This document shows, in pieces, positions 9,195 through 18,689 of a stretch of 64,000 bases of DNA. The stretch's first letter is position 1. Each line of letters opens with the position of its first letter. Location: assembly GCF_000017805.1 (NCBI RefSeq), contig NC_009767.1, positions 1,922,001 to 1,986,000 on the forward strand, given 5' to 3'. Under the pieces are notes generated by a model, which saw only the letters and a list, made by a program, of their open reading frames with translations, made no database searches and was not told the origin of the DNA. This DNA comes from Roseiflexus castenholzii DSM 13941. Lineage in GTDB: Bacteria > Chloroflexota > Chloroflexia > Chloroflexales > Roseiflexaceae. Position numbers and translations under genes: made by a program.

Positions 9195-12113
9195 GTGGCA
9201 CACAACCGTCCGCTGCTGTTGCTGATCGATGGTCATGCGTTGGCGTATCGCGCCTTCCACGCGCTGGCGGAAGCGGGGTTGCGCTCCTCGACCGGCGAGC
9301 CAACCTATGCGGTCTACGGGTTCACCTCGGCGATGCTCAATGCCATCGAGGAGTATCAACCGGAATATGCCGCAGTGGCGTTCGATGTCGGCAAGACTTT
9401 CCGCGACGATCTGTACGCCGAATACAAGGCGAACCGCGCCGAGACCCCGGCTGAGTTTGAGCAGCAACTGGAACGCATCAAGCAGGTGCTAGCGGCGTTC
9501 GACATTCCGATCTATACCGCCGAAGGATACGAAGCCGATGATGTGATCGGCACGCTGGCGCGTCAGGCGACTGAACGCGGCGTTGATGTGCTGATCCTCA
9601 CCGGCGATACCGATACGCTGCAACTGGTCGACGATCATGTGACCGTGCTCCTCAACAATCCGTATCTCCGCGGACCGAAAAATACCACGCGCTACGGCGT
9701 CGCGGAGGTGACGGAACGCTACAAAGGGCTGCGCCCCCATCAACTTGCCGACCTGCGCGGCTTGAAGGGCGATCCGTCCGACAATATCCCCGGTGTCAAA
9801 GGCATTGGTGAGGCTGGCGCAATTGCGCTCCTCAATCAGTTTGGCACAATCGAGAACCTGTACGACCATCTGGACGAAGCGCCGAAACGCTATCAGAAGC
9901 ATCTCGAAGGGCAGCGCGACATTGCGCTGTTCAGCAAGAAACTGGCGACCATTGTGTGTGATGCGCCGGTAACGCTCAACCTTGCAGACGCAACGCTCGC
10001 CGATTACGACCGCAGCCGGGTGATCGCGGTCTTTCAGGAACTCGAGTTTGGTGCATCGCTGGTGAAGCGCCTTCCGCCATCCGGCAGTACGACCGTTGCG
10101 CAGCCGCTGCCGTCCATACCGCAGGCAGACGCATCGGCGCCGCTTCAGGCGGACATGTTCGCGCCGGAAGCGCCTGCTGTGCGAGAGTCGTCCGCCGAGC
10201 CGCAGCAGTTGACCCTGTTTGGCGATCCAGAGGTTGTGCCGCCGCCGGTCGCGCATGTCGAGGCGCCGCTGCGCGCAGCGCCGGGTGAATACCGCGCTGC
10301 CTGCACCGATGCCGACCTGGAAGCGGTGGTCGCCGAACTCGCCACGGCGCCGCTGGTTGCGTTCGATACCGAAACGCGCGGGATGAACCCGCTGCGCGAT
10401 GATCTCGTCGGTCTGTCGCTGGCGACGGTCCCCGGTCGAGCCTGGTACATTCCCGTCGGGCATACCACCGGCGAGATGCAATTGCCGCGCGATCGGGTGA
10501 TCGCGGCGCTACGCTCATTCTTTGCCGATCCGGCGCGCCCCAAGGTTGCCCACAACGCCAAGTTTGATATCGAAGTGCTGGAACGCGCCGGCATGCCGGT
10601 CGCCGGTTTGTCGTTCGATACGATGCTGGCGGCTGGCTTGCTCGACAAACGTCGTAATTTGAAAGACCTGGCGTTCTACGAACTGGAACTCGCTGAACCG
10701 CTGGACGCAATTGGCGACCTGATCGGCAAGGGGAAGAACCAGGTCACCTTCGCAGAGGTGCCGATTGCCCGCGCTACGCGATATGCTGCTGCCGACGCCG
10801 ATATGACGCTGCGCCTGCAACCGGCGCTCGAAGCGAAACTGCGTGCTGCCGGGAGTCTCGCCGATATGTTCTACCGCCTGGAAATGCCGCTCGTGCCGGT
10901 GCTGGTGCGGATGGAGCAGTCCGGCATTCTGCTGGATGTTCCGTATATGCGCGCTCTGGGGGAGCGCATGGGTCGGGAACTTGCACAGATCGAGCAGCAG
11001 ATCTTTGCCATCGCCGGGAAACCGTTCAATATCAACTCCGGCGATCAGTTGAGCGAGGTGCTGTTCGGTCCCAAGATCAACCTGCCCACAACGGGTCTCG
11101 AACGCACCCGGACAGGGCGCTACTCGCTGACGGCGCAGGCGCTCGAAGAGTTGCAGGCAAGCGACACTACCGGCATTATTGAGTTAATCCTGCGCCACCG
11201 TCGCCTGAGCAAACTCAAATCAACCTATGTTGATGAACTCCCGGCGCTGGTCAACCCGGAGACCGGCAGAGTCCATACCGATTACAATCAGCTTGGTGCG
11301 GCGACCGGGCGGTTGAGCAGCAATTCGCCGAACCTGCAAAATATTCCAACCCGCACCGAAGAGGGGCGCGAGGTGCGGCGCGGCTTCATCGCTGCCCCCG
11401 GTCATGTGTTGATCGCCGCCGACTATTCGCAGATCGAGTTGCGCGTGCTGGCGCACATCACCGGCGATCCGAACCTGATCCAGACGTTTATTGAAGGGCG
11501 CGACATTCACGCAGCCACCGCCGCACGTCTGTTCGGCGTCGGTTTCAATGCCGTGGACAAGAATCAGCGGCGGATCGCCAAAACCGTCGTTTTTGGCGTC
11601 ATCTACGGCATCAGCCCATTCGGGTTGGCGCAACGCCTGGGTATTTCGCGCGAACAGGCGCGCAACCTGATCGATAGCCTGTTCAATCAGTTCCCCCGCA
11701 TCCGCGACTACATCGACCGCACGCTGGAAACCGGACGGAATGAAGGGTATGTGCAGTCGCTCTTCGGCCGCCGCCGCCCCATGTTCGACCTGCGCACGTC
11801 CGGTCCGCGGCGTCAGGCAGCCGAACGTGAAGCGATCAACCATCCGATCCAATCCACAGCGGCGGACATCATGAAACTGGCGATGATTGCTGTGGATGCC
11901 GAACTGCGTCGCCGCCGGTTGCGCACCCGCATGTTGCTCCAGGTTCACGACGAATTGATCTTCGAGGCGCCGGAGGCGGAAGTGGATGAGGTGGTGGCGC
12001 TGGTGCGCGAGCGAATGGAAGGGGTGTTGAGCGATATGCACCCGCCGTTCGCCGTCCCGCTGCGCGTCGAGATCGAAAAAGGTTCGAATTGGGAAGAACT
12101 GACGCCAGTGTGA
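9195..12113 (+). CDS. polA: DNA polymerase I
   Basis: A 972-residue repair and lagging-strand polymerase with all three modules. The 5' nuclease is at about 1-290. The 3'-5' proofreading domain is at about 370-560, with Exo I DTE (Asp391, Glu393), Exo II HNAKFD and Exo III YAAADAD all intact. The polymerase domain is at about 580-970: motif A DYSQIELRV (from 743), motif B RRIAKTVVFGVIYG (from about 792) and motif C VHDE (917-920). Many thermophile and Firmicute homologues have lost proofreading residues; this one has not. The start is GTG. A low-complexity linker (about 300-365) joins the nuclease to the exonuclease. Confidence 0.96.
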   Translation: MAHNRPLLLLIDGHALAYRAFHALAEAGLRSSTGEPTYAVYGFTSAMLNAIEEYQPEYAAVAFDVGKTFRDDLYAEYKANRAETPAEFEQQLERIKQVLAAFDIPIYTAEGYEADDVIGTLARQATERGVDVLILTGDTDTLQLVDDHVTVLLNNPYLRGPKNTTRYGVAEVTERYKGLRPHQLADLRGLKGDPSDNIPGVKGIGEAGAIALLNQFGTIENLYDHLDEAPKRYQKHLEGQRDIALFSKKLATIVCDAPVTLNLADATLADYDRSRVIAVFQELEFGASLVKRLPPSGSTTVAQPLPSIPQADASAPLQADMFAPEAPAVRESSAEPQQLTLFGDPEVVPPPVAHVEAPLRAAPGEYRAACTDADLEAVVAELATAPLVAFDTETRGMNPLRDDLVGLSLATVPGRAWYIPVGHTTGEMQLPRDRVIAALRSFFADPARPKVAHNAKFDIEVLERAGMPVAGLSFDTMLAAGLLDKRRNLKDLAFYELELAEPLDAIGDLIGKGKNQVTFAEVPIARATRYAAADADMTLRLQPALEAKLRAAGSLADMFYRLEMPLVPVLVRMEQSGILLDVPYMRALGERMGRELAQIEQQIFAIAGKPFNINSGDQLSEVLFGPKINLPTTGLERTRTGRYSLTAQALEELQASDTTGIIELILRHRRLSKLKSTYVDELPALVNPETGRVHTDYNQLGAATGRLSSNSPNLQNIPTRTEEGREVRRGFIAAPGHVLIAADYSQIELRVLAHITGDPNLIQTFIEGRDIHAATAARLFGVGFNAVDKNQRRIAKTVVFGVIYGISPFGLAQRLGISREQARNLIDSLFNQFPRIRDYIDRTLETGRNEGYVQSLFGRRRPMFDLRTSGPRRQAAEREAINHPIQSTAADIMKLAMIAVDAELRRRRLRTRMLLQVHDELIFEAPEAEVDEVVALVRERMEGVLSDMHPPFAVPLRVEIEKGSNWEELTPV

Positions 12114-12221
12114 CGTGGTGCGCGGGTTGATGGAGGGAAAGTGGGAACGTTGAATGTTCAACATTCTTATCATTCTCGGATACCCCCTATCGCCGACCGA
12201 CGTCCACCAAATGTGACAAAG

Positions 12222-12235
12222 ATGACAAATGTCAT
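12222..12235. promoter_or_regulatory. Candidate operator upstream of the glycosyltransferase gene
   Basis: An inverted repeat ATGAC-AAAT-GTCAT, preceded by a further TGACAAA direct copy at 12214-12220, about 90 bp upstream of the glycosyltransferase start. A TACAAT box at 12303-12308 is the likely -10, without a clear -35. The binding protein is unknown. Confidence 0.3.
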
Positions 12236-12322
12236 ACCTGGTGTAGCACGGTGTATCATTCTCGTTTCACCCCCGCATGCCACAATCAGGTTGGGCATAT
12301 GCTACAATGAAGGGGAGTGACG

Positions 12323-13369
12323 ATGAGCATGGGCGTGCTGGCTGGAAAGGAATCCTTTTCAGGAGACCATCCGTATATGACCTTCGTTGAATCTGTGGCG
12401 CAGGCGCATCCCCGTGACCAGCGCACGATTGATGCGGAGCAACCCACCTTTTCGATTGTAGCGCCGGTATATAACGAAGAGGTGTTATTGCCGGAGTTTT
12501 ACCGGCGTGTTGTGGCAGCGATCGAGCCGCTGGGTGAGCCGTTCGAGATTGTGTTGGTGAACGATGGATCGCGCGATCGCTCGCTCCAGATCATGCTGGA
12601 ACTGCACGAACGCGATCCGCGCGTCAAAGTGATCAACTTTTCACGCAACTTCGGGCATCAGATTGCGATCACTGCCGGTACCGACTACGCGCGCGGCAGG
12701 GCAGTCGCTGTGATCGACTCGGACCTTCAAGATCCGCCGGAAGTGATCGTGGACATGATCGCCCGCTGGCGCGAAGGGTACCAACTCGTTTATGGCGTGC
12801 GATCCGAACGTGAAGGCGAAACGGCTTTCAAACTTGCCACTGCTTCCCTCTTCTACCGCCTCATTCGCAAAATTACCAGCGTCGATATTCCTGCCGACAC
12901 CGGCGACTTCCGCTTGATGGATCGCAAGGTGGTCGATGCGCTCAAGTCGATGCGTGAGCATCACCGCTTCATGCGCGGGTTGTCGGTGTGGGTCGGCTTC
13001 AAGCAGACTGGCGTCACCTACAAGCGCGACGCGCGCAAGGCGGGGGTGACGAAATATCCGCTGCGCAAAATGCTGAAGTTTGCGATGGACGGTATTACCG
13101 CATTCTCGTACCTGCCGCTGCAACTGGCAACCTATGTGGGGTTCGGCGTGGCGGCGCTCGGGTTGCTCGGCATTATTGCGGTGATCATTCTGCGTCTGCT
13201 CGGCAATGAGCTTCTGGGGCAGGCGACGACGCTGGTGGCGGTGCTGTTCATGGGGGGCGTGCAGCTGGTCTTCCTCGGCATCCTCGGCGAATACCTGGGT
13301 CGCATTTACGATGAAGTCAAGCAGCGCCCCCTCTATATCGTCGCCGATGCGATCGGGTTCGATGAATAA
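12323..13369 (+). CDS. Membrane family-2 glycosyltransferase (GtrB/DPM1-like)
   Basis: A 348-residue enzyme likely to move a sugar from a nucleotide donor to polyprenyl phosphate at the inner membrane face. The GT-A domain (about 40-260) shows APVYNEE, VNDGSRDRS and the metal-binding DSDLQDPPE. Two membrane helices follow (about 268-292 and 300-325), as in the GtrB/ArnC group. I chose ATG 12323 because AAGGGGAG sits at ideal distance; GTG 12317 and ATG 12329 are alternatives. It converges on the lipoate ligase with a 14-bp gap. The acceptor pathway cannot be told from the window. Confidence 0.88.
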   Translation: MSMGVLAGKESFSGDHPYMTFVESVAQAHPRDQRTIDAEQPTFSIVAPVYNEEVLLPEFYRRVVAAIEPLGEPFEIVLVNDGSRDRSLQIMLELHERDPRVKVINFSRNFGHQIAITAGTDYARGRAVAVIDSDLQDPPEVIVDMIARWREGYQLVYGVRSEREGETAFKLATASLFYRLIRKITSVDIPADTGDFRLMDRKVVDALKSMREHHRFMRGLSVWVGFKQTGVTYKRDARKAGVTKYPLRKMLKFAMDGITAFSYLPLQLATYVGFGVAALGLLGIIAVIILRLLGNELLGQATTLVAVLFMGGVQLVFLGILGEYLGRIYDEVKQRPLYIVADAIGFDE

Positions 13370-13383
13370 TCTCCCCGCCGCAC

Positions 13384-14169
13384 TTATGGCACGGCGCGCA
13401 GCCATTCCTGCGTGCCGAATTTTGTTGCGACCAGGCGCTCAGCCGCCTCCCACTCCTCCGGTGTGATGTTGGATTCGGTCAGTCCGTTCTGCGTGCGGAA
13501 CGTGTCGATCATGCGCTCGATGATCGCCTCGCGCGGCAAACCGGTCTGGCGACGCAGCGGATCGACCCGTTTGGCGGCGCTGGCGATCCCCTTGTCACTG
13601 AGTTTCTCGCGCCCGATCCGCAACACCTCCATCATTTTGGCGTTGTCGATGTCGTATGCCATCGTCACATGGTGAAGCACCGCGCCGCCCCGCCGCGTTT
13701 GCGCCGCTCCGCCGATCTTTCCGGCTGCCGAGGTGATGTCGTTGATCGGTTGGTACCACGCTTCGACGCCGAGTGACGCCAGCGCGTCGAGCACCCAGCG
13801 GTCGAAGAAGGCGTAGGAGTCGATCATGCTCATCCCCGCCACCAGTTCGACCGGCGCGTAGATCGAGTAGGTGATCGTGTTTCCCGGTTCGATGAACATC
13901 GCACCGCCGCCGGTGATCCGCCGAACGACCTGCACTCCGTGGCGTTGCGCGCCGTCCAGATCGACTTCGTTCCGCAGCGATTGGAAACGCCCGATCACGA
14001 CGGCGCTGGCAGCCCACTCCCAGATGCGCAGTGTCGGCGGGCGACGTCCGGCGGCGACTGCTTCCAGGAGCGCTTCATCGAGCGCCATGTGCAGAACCGG
14101 CTTCATCGGCGCGCTCTGGATCACCTGCCAGTCGTAGGCGCGCCAGGACGATGATGGTGGTATGCTCAT
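13384..14169 (-). CDS. lplA: Lipoate-protein ligase A, catalytic subunit
   Basis: Activates lipoate with ATP and attaches it to the lipoyl domain of 2-oxoacid dehydrogenase E2 and glycine cleavage H proteins. The 261 residues contain the lipoate/biotin ligase fold with RRITGGGA (83-90) and the catalytic-lysine segment GKIGGAAQ (Lys151). The usual C-terminal accessory domain is missing and is encoded separately just upstream, with a 4-bp ATGA overlap. SucB at 28355-29554 carries a lipoyl domain and is a plausible client. Confidence 0.9.
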   Translation of the reverse strand: MSIPPSSSWRAYDWQVIQSAPMKPVLHMALDEALLEAVAAGRRPPTLRIWEWAASAVVIGRFQSLRNEVDLDGAQRHGVQVVRRITGGGAMFIEPGNTITYSIYAPVELVAGMSMIDSYAFFDRWVLDALASLGVEAWYQPINDITSAAGKIGGAAQTRRGGAVLHHVTMAYDIDNAKMMEVLRIGREKLSDKGIASAAKRVDPLRRQTGLPREAIIERMIDTFRTQNGLTESNITPEEWEAAERLVATKFGTQEWLRAVP

Positions 14170-14450
14170 TGCGCACCTCCCTGAAGCGCGCGGCGTACCG
14201 CTTCAGCAACTCCTTCCGGCGTAATGCCGAGTAATTCGGCGTGCGCGGCTGCGTCGCGCACCCGTGCAGCAATCGTCTCGACCGGCGTGTCCGCCGGGAG
14301 ACCATCGAGCGCGGCTGTCATCCATTCCAGCGCTTCCGCCGGTTCGAGAAAGAAATCGCCGCTCAACACCACATCACGCAGTGCGCCATCAGCCACGTTC
14401 AGATCAACGACCACCAGTTTTCCTCCAGGGATTTTGTATTCGCCGTGCAT
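14166..14450 (-). CDS. lplB: Lipoate-protein ligase accessory subunit (LplB-like)
   Basis: A 94-residue protein matching the small C-terminal domain of lipoate ligases (Lip_prot_lig_C): it begins MHGEYKIPGGKLVVVDL and continues with GDFFLEPAEAL. In archaea such as Thermoplasma this separate subunit is needed with LplA for activity. The start is ATG 14450, behind GGAGAGAGG; a longer frame to 14594 lacks family resemblance. Its stop overlaps the lplA start by 4 bp, so translation is coupled. The gap 14451-14682 shows no gene. Confidence 0.85.
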   Translation of the reverse strand: MHGEYKIPGGKLVVVDLNVADGALRDVVLSGDFFLEPAEALEWMTAALDGLPADTPVETIAARVRDAAAHAELLGITPEGVAEAVRRALQGGAQ

Positions 14451-14682
14451 AGCATGCCTCTCTCCTGTAAAGACTGCTCTCTGGCGTTGCTGTTGGATAG
14501 GATGCTCGTTGGTCAACTGCAGCATAGTATGATACGCGCCAGGCATAATGTCGGATCGCACCGTCTGGTATAGTCGGCGTCTCGGAGTGACCATGGACCT
14601 GTCATTGTTGAATGTTTAGCGTGTTGATACGATGCCAAACGGCAGCGCACCATTGGACCATAACCTGGACAATATCCTGAAG

Positions 14683-15060
14683 TCACGCAGGACGATTGTC
14701 TGGTTTCTGTGCTGTCAACTCGCGCAAGAGAGCACGTATCCGATTCAGGGTTCGGATGTTGACACGTCCAAATGTTCTGGTGATCAATGTTTGGTGAAGG
14801 GTATAGATCGTATCCACCCGCACGATGCCTGGCCGATTAAGAGTGCCAAGGACCAGGTCCGCCGACGTAATTGTAAAGCTGTAGGGTGTAAGTACAGGGT
14901 TTGAGGTCATGGCGACGACGACCATGTCGGCGGCGGTCTGATTGTAGTGATCATTGGAGATAATAATGACAGGCCGCCGTTTCTGAGACGACAAATCCGT
15001 AAATGGGATGGGGATGAGCACAATGTCACCCTGATCAGGCGTTATTCCAATCCTCGTCAT
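14683..15060 (-). CDS. MazF/PemK-family toxin
   Basis: A 125-residue mRNA-interferase-like protein: GDIVLIPIPFTDLSSQKRRP then VIIISND and VVVAMTSN match the MazF/PemK core. Such toxins cut RNA at short sequences and are neutralised by a cognate antitoxin. I start it at ATG 15060; the frame runs open to 15264 but that part only shadows the antitoxin. It overlaps the antitoxin gene by 26 bp. Confidence 0.85.
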   Translation of the reverse strand: MTRIGITPDQGDIVLIPIPFTDLSSQKRRPVIIISNDHYNQTAADMVVVAMTSNPVLTPYSFTITSADLVLGTLNRPGIVRVDTIYTLHQTLITRTFGRVNIRTLNRIRALLRELTAQKPDNRPA

Positions 15061-15259
15061 CGAGCGGATTATGCCAGAACGCCAGACTGCTTTCTGCCGC
15101 CGCGGCCAGGTCGTTGAGGGCGTCCTGCGGTTCTGGAATGACGAAGACGACAACGCGTGCACCCGGGGCAAATGGAAGGCTAATCTCGATTCGCCCCTGT
15201 TCGCCCACTTCGACTTCGTACTTAAGAACTGTTTGTGGTCCACGAACCGTCTGCGCCAT
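15035..15259 (-). CDS. Antitoxin partner of the MazF-type toxin
   Basis: A 74-residue acidic protein directly upstream of, and overlapping, the toxin gene. A beta-rich N-terminus (VLKYEVEVGEQGRIEISLPF) resembles the DNA-binding half of small antitoxins. The acidic Trp-containing tail (LAFWHNPLDDEDWNNA) is typical of a toxin-binding segment. The identification rests on size, charge and position more than on a named family. Confidence 0.7.
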   Translation of the reverse strand: MAQTVRGPQTVLKYEVEVGEQGRIEISLPFAPGARVVVFVIPEPQDALNDLAAAAESSLAFWHNPLDDEDWNNA

Positions 15260-15632
15260 CTCACCGATCCTCTCTATGGTTCATATCGTGAGGTATTGTA
15301 GCATAGCATAGGCGCACGGGTGCGACAAACGGTGAATGCAACATTGTGTGTAACGCCCGCATTCCCAGGAGCAGCGCGCATAGGTGCGAAGAACAGGCAT
15401 GGCAGCGGGCATCCTACACGCGCCAGCGAAGCGCACGTCGATCCGACGACGTTGGCTGAGCCTGTCGCAGCCCACGCCAGCCGCCCTGTGTCCCGCACAC
15501 GCCAGAGAAGCACACGTCTATCAGACGACTCACCCGCATACGTCCTGTGCTATAATTGACATATATCGTGTACCAGCCGATTGACGCGGCGCCGCTCAGA
15601 GGCGAGCGGCGCTTTCTGTGGAGACCAGGAGT
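15260..15632. other. Intergenic region with a 79-bp direct repeat and efp promoter
   Basis: No gene. Two copies of a roughly 30-bp motif starting CGCCAG (15421-15450 and 15500-15529) lie 79 bp apart with about 80 percent identity. A TATAAT preceded by TGTGC (15551-15556) is the likely extended -10 for efp, without a convincing -35. Confidence 0.5.
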
Positions 15633-16196
15633 ATGGCGACAACATCAGATCTGCGCACAAATATGATTATCCGCCATAACGGTCAGTTGCACCGTGTGAT
15701 GGAGTTCTATCACCACGCCCCCGGCAACTGGCGCGCAATGGTGATCATGAAACTGAAGAACATTGAAACAGGCAAAACCATCGAAGAGCGGGTGCGCGCC
15801 GGTTCCGAAATCGAGATTGTGCGCGTCGAAAAACGTCCGATGCAGTTCCTCTACCGCGAGGGGGACATCTACCACTTTATGGATACCGAAACCTTCGAGC
15901 AGATCGAAGTAGCGGAAGACCTGATCGGCGAGCCGGCGAAGTTCCTCAAAGAGAACGAAATGGCGGACATCCTGTTCTACGACGACAATAAGATTCTGGG
16001 TGTCGAGCCGCCGCTGTTCGTGACGTTGCAGGTGACAGAAGCCAGCGTTGCGGTGCGCGGCGATACGGCGACGAATGTCAACAAGCAGGTGACGCTGGAG
16101 ACCGGTGCGGTCATCTCAGTGCCCGCCTTCGTCAATCAGGGCGATTATGTGCGGGTCGATACGCGCACCGGTGAGTATATCGAACGTATCAAATAA
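15633..16196 (+). CDS. efp: Elongation factor P
   Basis: Binds beside the ribosomal P site and relieves stalling at proline runs. The 187 residues cover the three usual domains (KOW-like N-terminus, two OB folds). ATG 15633 follows an AGGAG ribosome site. The tip loop reads APGNWRAM: the position normally Lys34 (lysylated) or Arg32 (rhamnosylated) is Asn32, so neither known modification can occur there. nnr follows 20 bp later on the same strand. Confidence 0.95.
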   Translation: MATTSDLRTNMIIRHNGQLHRVMEFYHHAPGNWRAMVIMKLKNIETGKTIEERVRAGSEIEIVRVEKRPMQFLYREGDIYHFMDTETFEQIEVAEDLIGEPAKFLKENEMADILFYDDNKILGVEPPLFVTLQVTEASVAVRGDTATNVNKQVTLETGAVISVPAFVNQGDYVRVDTRTGEYIERIK

Positions 16197-16216
16197 GTGC
16201 ATCCTGTCTGGCGACC

Positions 16217-17887
16217 ATGAGCAAGATCGTCACTGCGGGAGAAATGCGCGCCATCGAAGAAGCGGCGGTCGCTCGCGGCGCGACCTGGTCGGGTTTGATG
16301 GAACAGGCGGGTACAGGAGTGGCGCGGGTGGCGCGCGAGGCGATCGGCAATCCTGCGGGTCGCTGCGCGCTGGTGCTGGTCGGTCCTGGCAACAACGGCG
16401 GTGATGGGTTGGTGGCGGCGCGCCTGTTGCACGACGCTGGCGTGAAGGTGATGCTCTACTTCTGGCGGCGGCAGGAAACGTCCACTGATGGAAACTGGCG
16501 CTTGTGTCGTGAACGCGCCATCTCCGAAGTGCGCGCCGCCGATGATCCGCAGAGTCAGGCGCTGCGCCGTGCGCTTGCCGAAAGCGACCTGGTGATTGAC
16601 GCGCTTCTCGGCTACGGCGCCAACCGTCCGGTTGAAGGCGAACTGGCGACCATCATTGCGACGCTGAATATGGTGACAGCGCAGCGCGACCGATCTGCCC
16701 GACCGTTCGTGCTGGCGGTCGATGTTCCCACCGGCGTCCATGCCGATAGCGGTGCGTTGCTCGGCAATGCGGTGTGCGCCGATCTGACCGTTTCGACCGG
16801 TCCGCTCAAACGCGGGTTGGTCTTCTACCCGGCGCGCGCGTATGCTGGCGAACTGTGCAGCGTCGATATCGGTCTTTCGCCAGCCGACCTGGAGGGCATT
16901 ATGACCGAATTAATCGACGGGGACCTGGCGCGTTCGCTCTTGCCGCCACGCCCGCCGGATTCGCACAAGGGTACGTTTGGCAAAGCGCTCGTGGTGGCTG
17001 GATCGGTGCATTATCCCGGCGCAGCGTCTCTGGCGAGCGCTGGCGCCGCGCGCGTTGGCGCCGGCCTGGTGACCCTCGCCGTCGGGCGCAGCCAACTGGT
17101 TGGTCCGGGGCGCATCCCCGAAGTGACGCTCCACCCGCTGCCCGAAGCCGAATGGGGCGTGCTCGGCGATGCCGCAGCCGATGAAATGCTCGCCATTCTT
17201 GGCGACTATCAGGCGTTGCTCGTTGGTCCGGGTCTGGGGCGCGAAAAGGCGACGCGCGCGTTCTTTGAACGGTTGCTCGGCTTGCAATCGCCGCGCCATC
17301 GTGGGCAGATCGGGTTCCGTATCGCCACAGCGGGGAGCGAGAAAGCCGCTGTGAAACAGCGACCGGAACTGCCGTTCACGGTCATTGATGCCGATGGTCT
17401 GAATATTCTGGCAGACCTGATTCATCATCCTGAACCATCGAATGCCGCGTTCGGCGCCGTCTGGGATCGTTTGCCGATGGGGAGGTGTGTGCTGACTCCC
17501 CATCCCGGTGAGATGCGTCGTCTGCTCGGCGTCGAACAGATCGCTGAGCATCCGGTCGATGTGGCGAAGGACGCCGCCGCGCGCTGGAAGCAGATCGTGG
17601 TGCTCAAGGGCGCAACGACGGTCATTGCCGACCCGGAGGGGCGGGTGCGCGTGAATGATGGCGGCAACCCGGCACTGGCGACCGCCGGAACCGGTGATGT
17701 GTTGGCGGGCGCCATCGCGGGGCTGCTGGCGCAGGGGTTGAAGCCGTTCGATGCCGCAACGCTTGGCGTCTACCTCCATAGCGCTGCCGGTCGCCTGGTG
17801 CGCGACGAACTCGGGGATATGGGGACGCTTGCCGGTGATTTACTGCCGCGTCTGCCGCTGGCAATTCGCGCCCTGAAACAGTCGTGA
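16217..17887 (+). CDS. nnr: Bifunctional NAD(P)H-hydrate epimerase/dehydratase
   Basis: Repairs damaged NADH and NADPH hydrates. The N-terminal YjeF epimerase domain (about 1-225) carries GPGNNGGDG, and the C-terminal ADP-dependent dehydratase (about 235-550) has a ribokinase-like fold with LTPHPGEMRRL and AGTGDVLAG near the end. Length 556 is somewhat long. The extra residues lie in loops at about 95-115 and 150-160 (VTAQRDRSARP) and near 365-390. It overlaps the next gene only if the latter uses its GTG start. Confidence 0.93.
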   Translation: MSKIVTAGEMRAIEEAAVARGATWSGLMEQAGTGVARVAREAIGNPAGRCALVLVGPGNNGGDGLVAARLLHDAGVKVMLYFWRRQETSTDGNWRLCRERAISEVRAADDPQSQALRRALAESDLVIDALLGYGANRPVEGELATIIATLNMVTAQRDRSARPFVLAVDVPTGVHADSGALLGNAVCADLTVSTGPLKRGLVFYPARAYAGELCSVDIGLSPADLEGIMTELIDGDLARSLLPPRPPDSHKGTFGKALVVAGSVHYPGAASLASAGAARVGAGLVTLAVGRSQLVGPGRIPEVTLHPLPEAEWGVLGDAAADEMLAILGDYQALLVGPGLGREKATRAFFERLLGLQSPRHRGQIGFRIATAGSEKAAVKQRPELPFTVIDADGLNILADLIHHPEPSNAAFGAVWDRLPMGRCVLTPHPGEMRRLLGVEQIAEHPVDVAKDAAARWKQIVVLKGATTVIADPEGRVRVNDGGNPALATAGTGDVLAGAIAGLLAQGLKPFDAATLGVYLHSAAGRLVRDELGDMGTLAGDLLPRLPLAIRALKQS

Positions 17888-17901
17888 AAGAAGGCGCTGC
17901 C

Positions 17902-18687
17902 ATGACGACGCTGAAACGACCCGTTCGCCCCCGGCGCGTCCACTACCCGGAGAGCGACGGCAAACCCATGGGTGAGACCGATCTGCACCGCGACTTGATG
18001 CCCGATCTCATCTTTGCTCTGAAGTGGTTCCTGAGTTCGACCATCGCCTACGTGGCGGGCAATCTGTTCATTTACTACGAAGAAGGCAACCCGCGCGCCG
18101 TCGTTGCGCCTGATGTGTTCGTCATCATGGGTGTGCCGCAGCGCCGTCGTCAGATCTTCCAAACCTGGAAGGAAGGCGGGCGTGTGCCGGATGTAGTCAT
18201 CGAGATTACCTCAAAACGCACGCAGAAGGATGATCGTGAACGCAAACCGGCGATCTACGCTGCGCTGGGAGTGCCGGAGTATTTTATCTTTGATCCCAAC
18301 GGCGACTATCTCGATCCACAGCTTCAGGGTTTCCGGCTGGTCAATGGGATGTATGAACGTATGCAGACGTTTCCGTTGAGGAGCGACGCCCTGAACCTGG
18401 AACTGCGCCAGGAAGACTCGATCCTGCGGCTCTATAACTCGCAAACCGGTGAGCGGTTGCCAACATCGGACGAAGAAGTGCTGGCGCGGCGTGCAGCGGA
18501 AGCGGCGCGTCTGGCTGCCGAACGCGAGTTGCTCGCAGAAACGCAAGCGCGTCTGGCGGCGGAGGCGCATGCCGCAAAACTGGAAGCCCGCGCCGCAAAA
18601 TTGGAGGCAGAAGTTGCCCGTTTGCGCGCTGCACTGGCGAAGCGCGCGAAATCGTCAACCGAACCACAGGCGCCAGAGGAGGCGTAG
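17902..18687 (+). CDS. Uma2-family (DUF820) nuclease-like protein with coiled-coil tail
   Basis: A 261-residue protein. Residues about 25-180 form the Uma2/DUF820 restriction-endonuclease-like fold with VAPDVFVI and PDVVIEITSK, the PD-(D/E)xK pair. The last 85 residues are an Ala/Glu/Arg coiled coil (RLAAERELLAETQARLAAEAH). Uma2 proteins are abundant in Chloroflexi and cyanobacteria and their role is unknown. I prefer ATG 17902, behind AGAAGG, over GTG 17884. fmdB-like follows within 3 bp. Confidence 0.8.
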   Translation: MTTLKRPVRPRRVHYPESDGKPMGETDLHRDLMPDLIFALKWFLSSTIAYVAGNLFIYYEEGNPRAVVAPDVFVIMGVPQRRRQIFQTWKEGGRVPDVVIEITSKRTQKDDRERKPAIYAALGVPEYFIFDPNGDYLDPQLQGFRLVNGMYERMQTFPLRSDALNLELRQEDSILRLYNSQTGERLPTSDEEVLARRAAEAARLAAERELLAETQARLAAEAHAAKLEARAAKLEAEVARLRAALAKRAKSSTEPQAPEEA

Positions 18688-18689
18688 CC

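Noticed and set aside
8415..9225. Overlapping plus-strand frames between purF and polA
   Set aside because: No ribosome sites, no family features, skewed composition; treated as non-coding.
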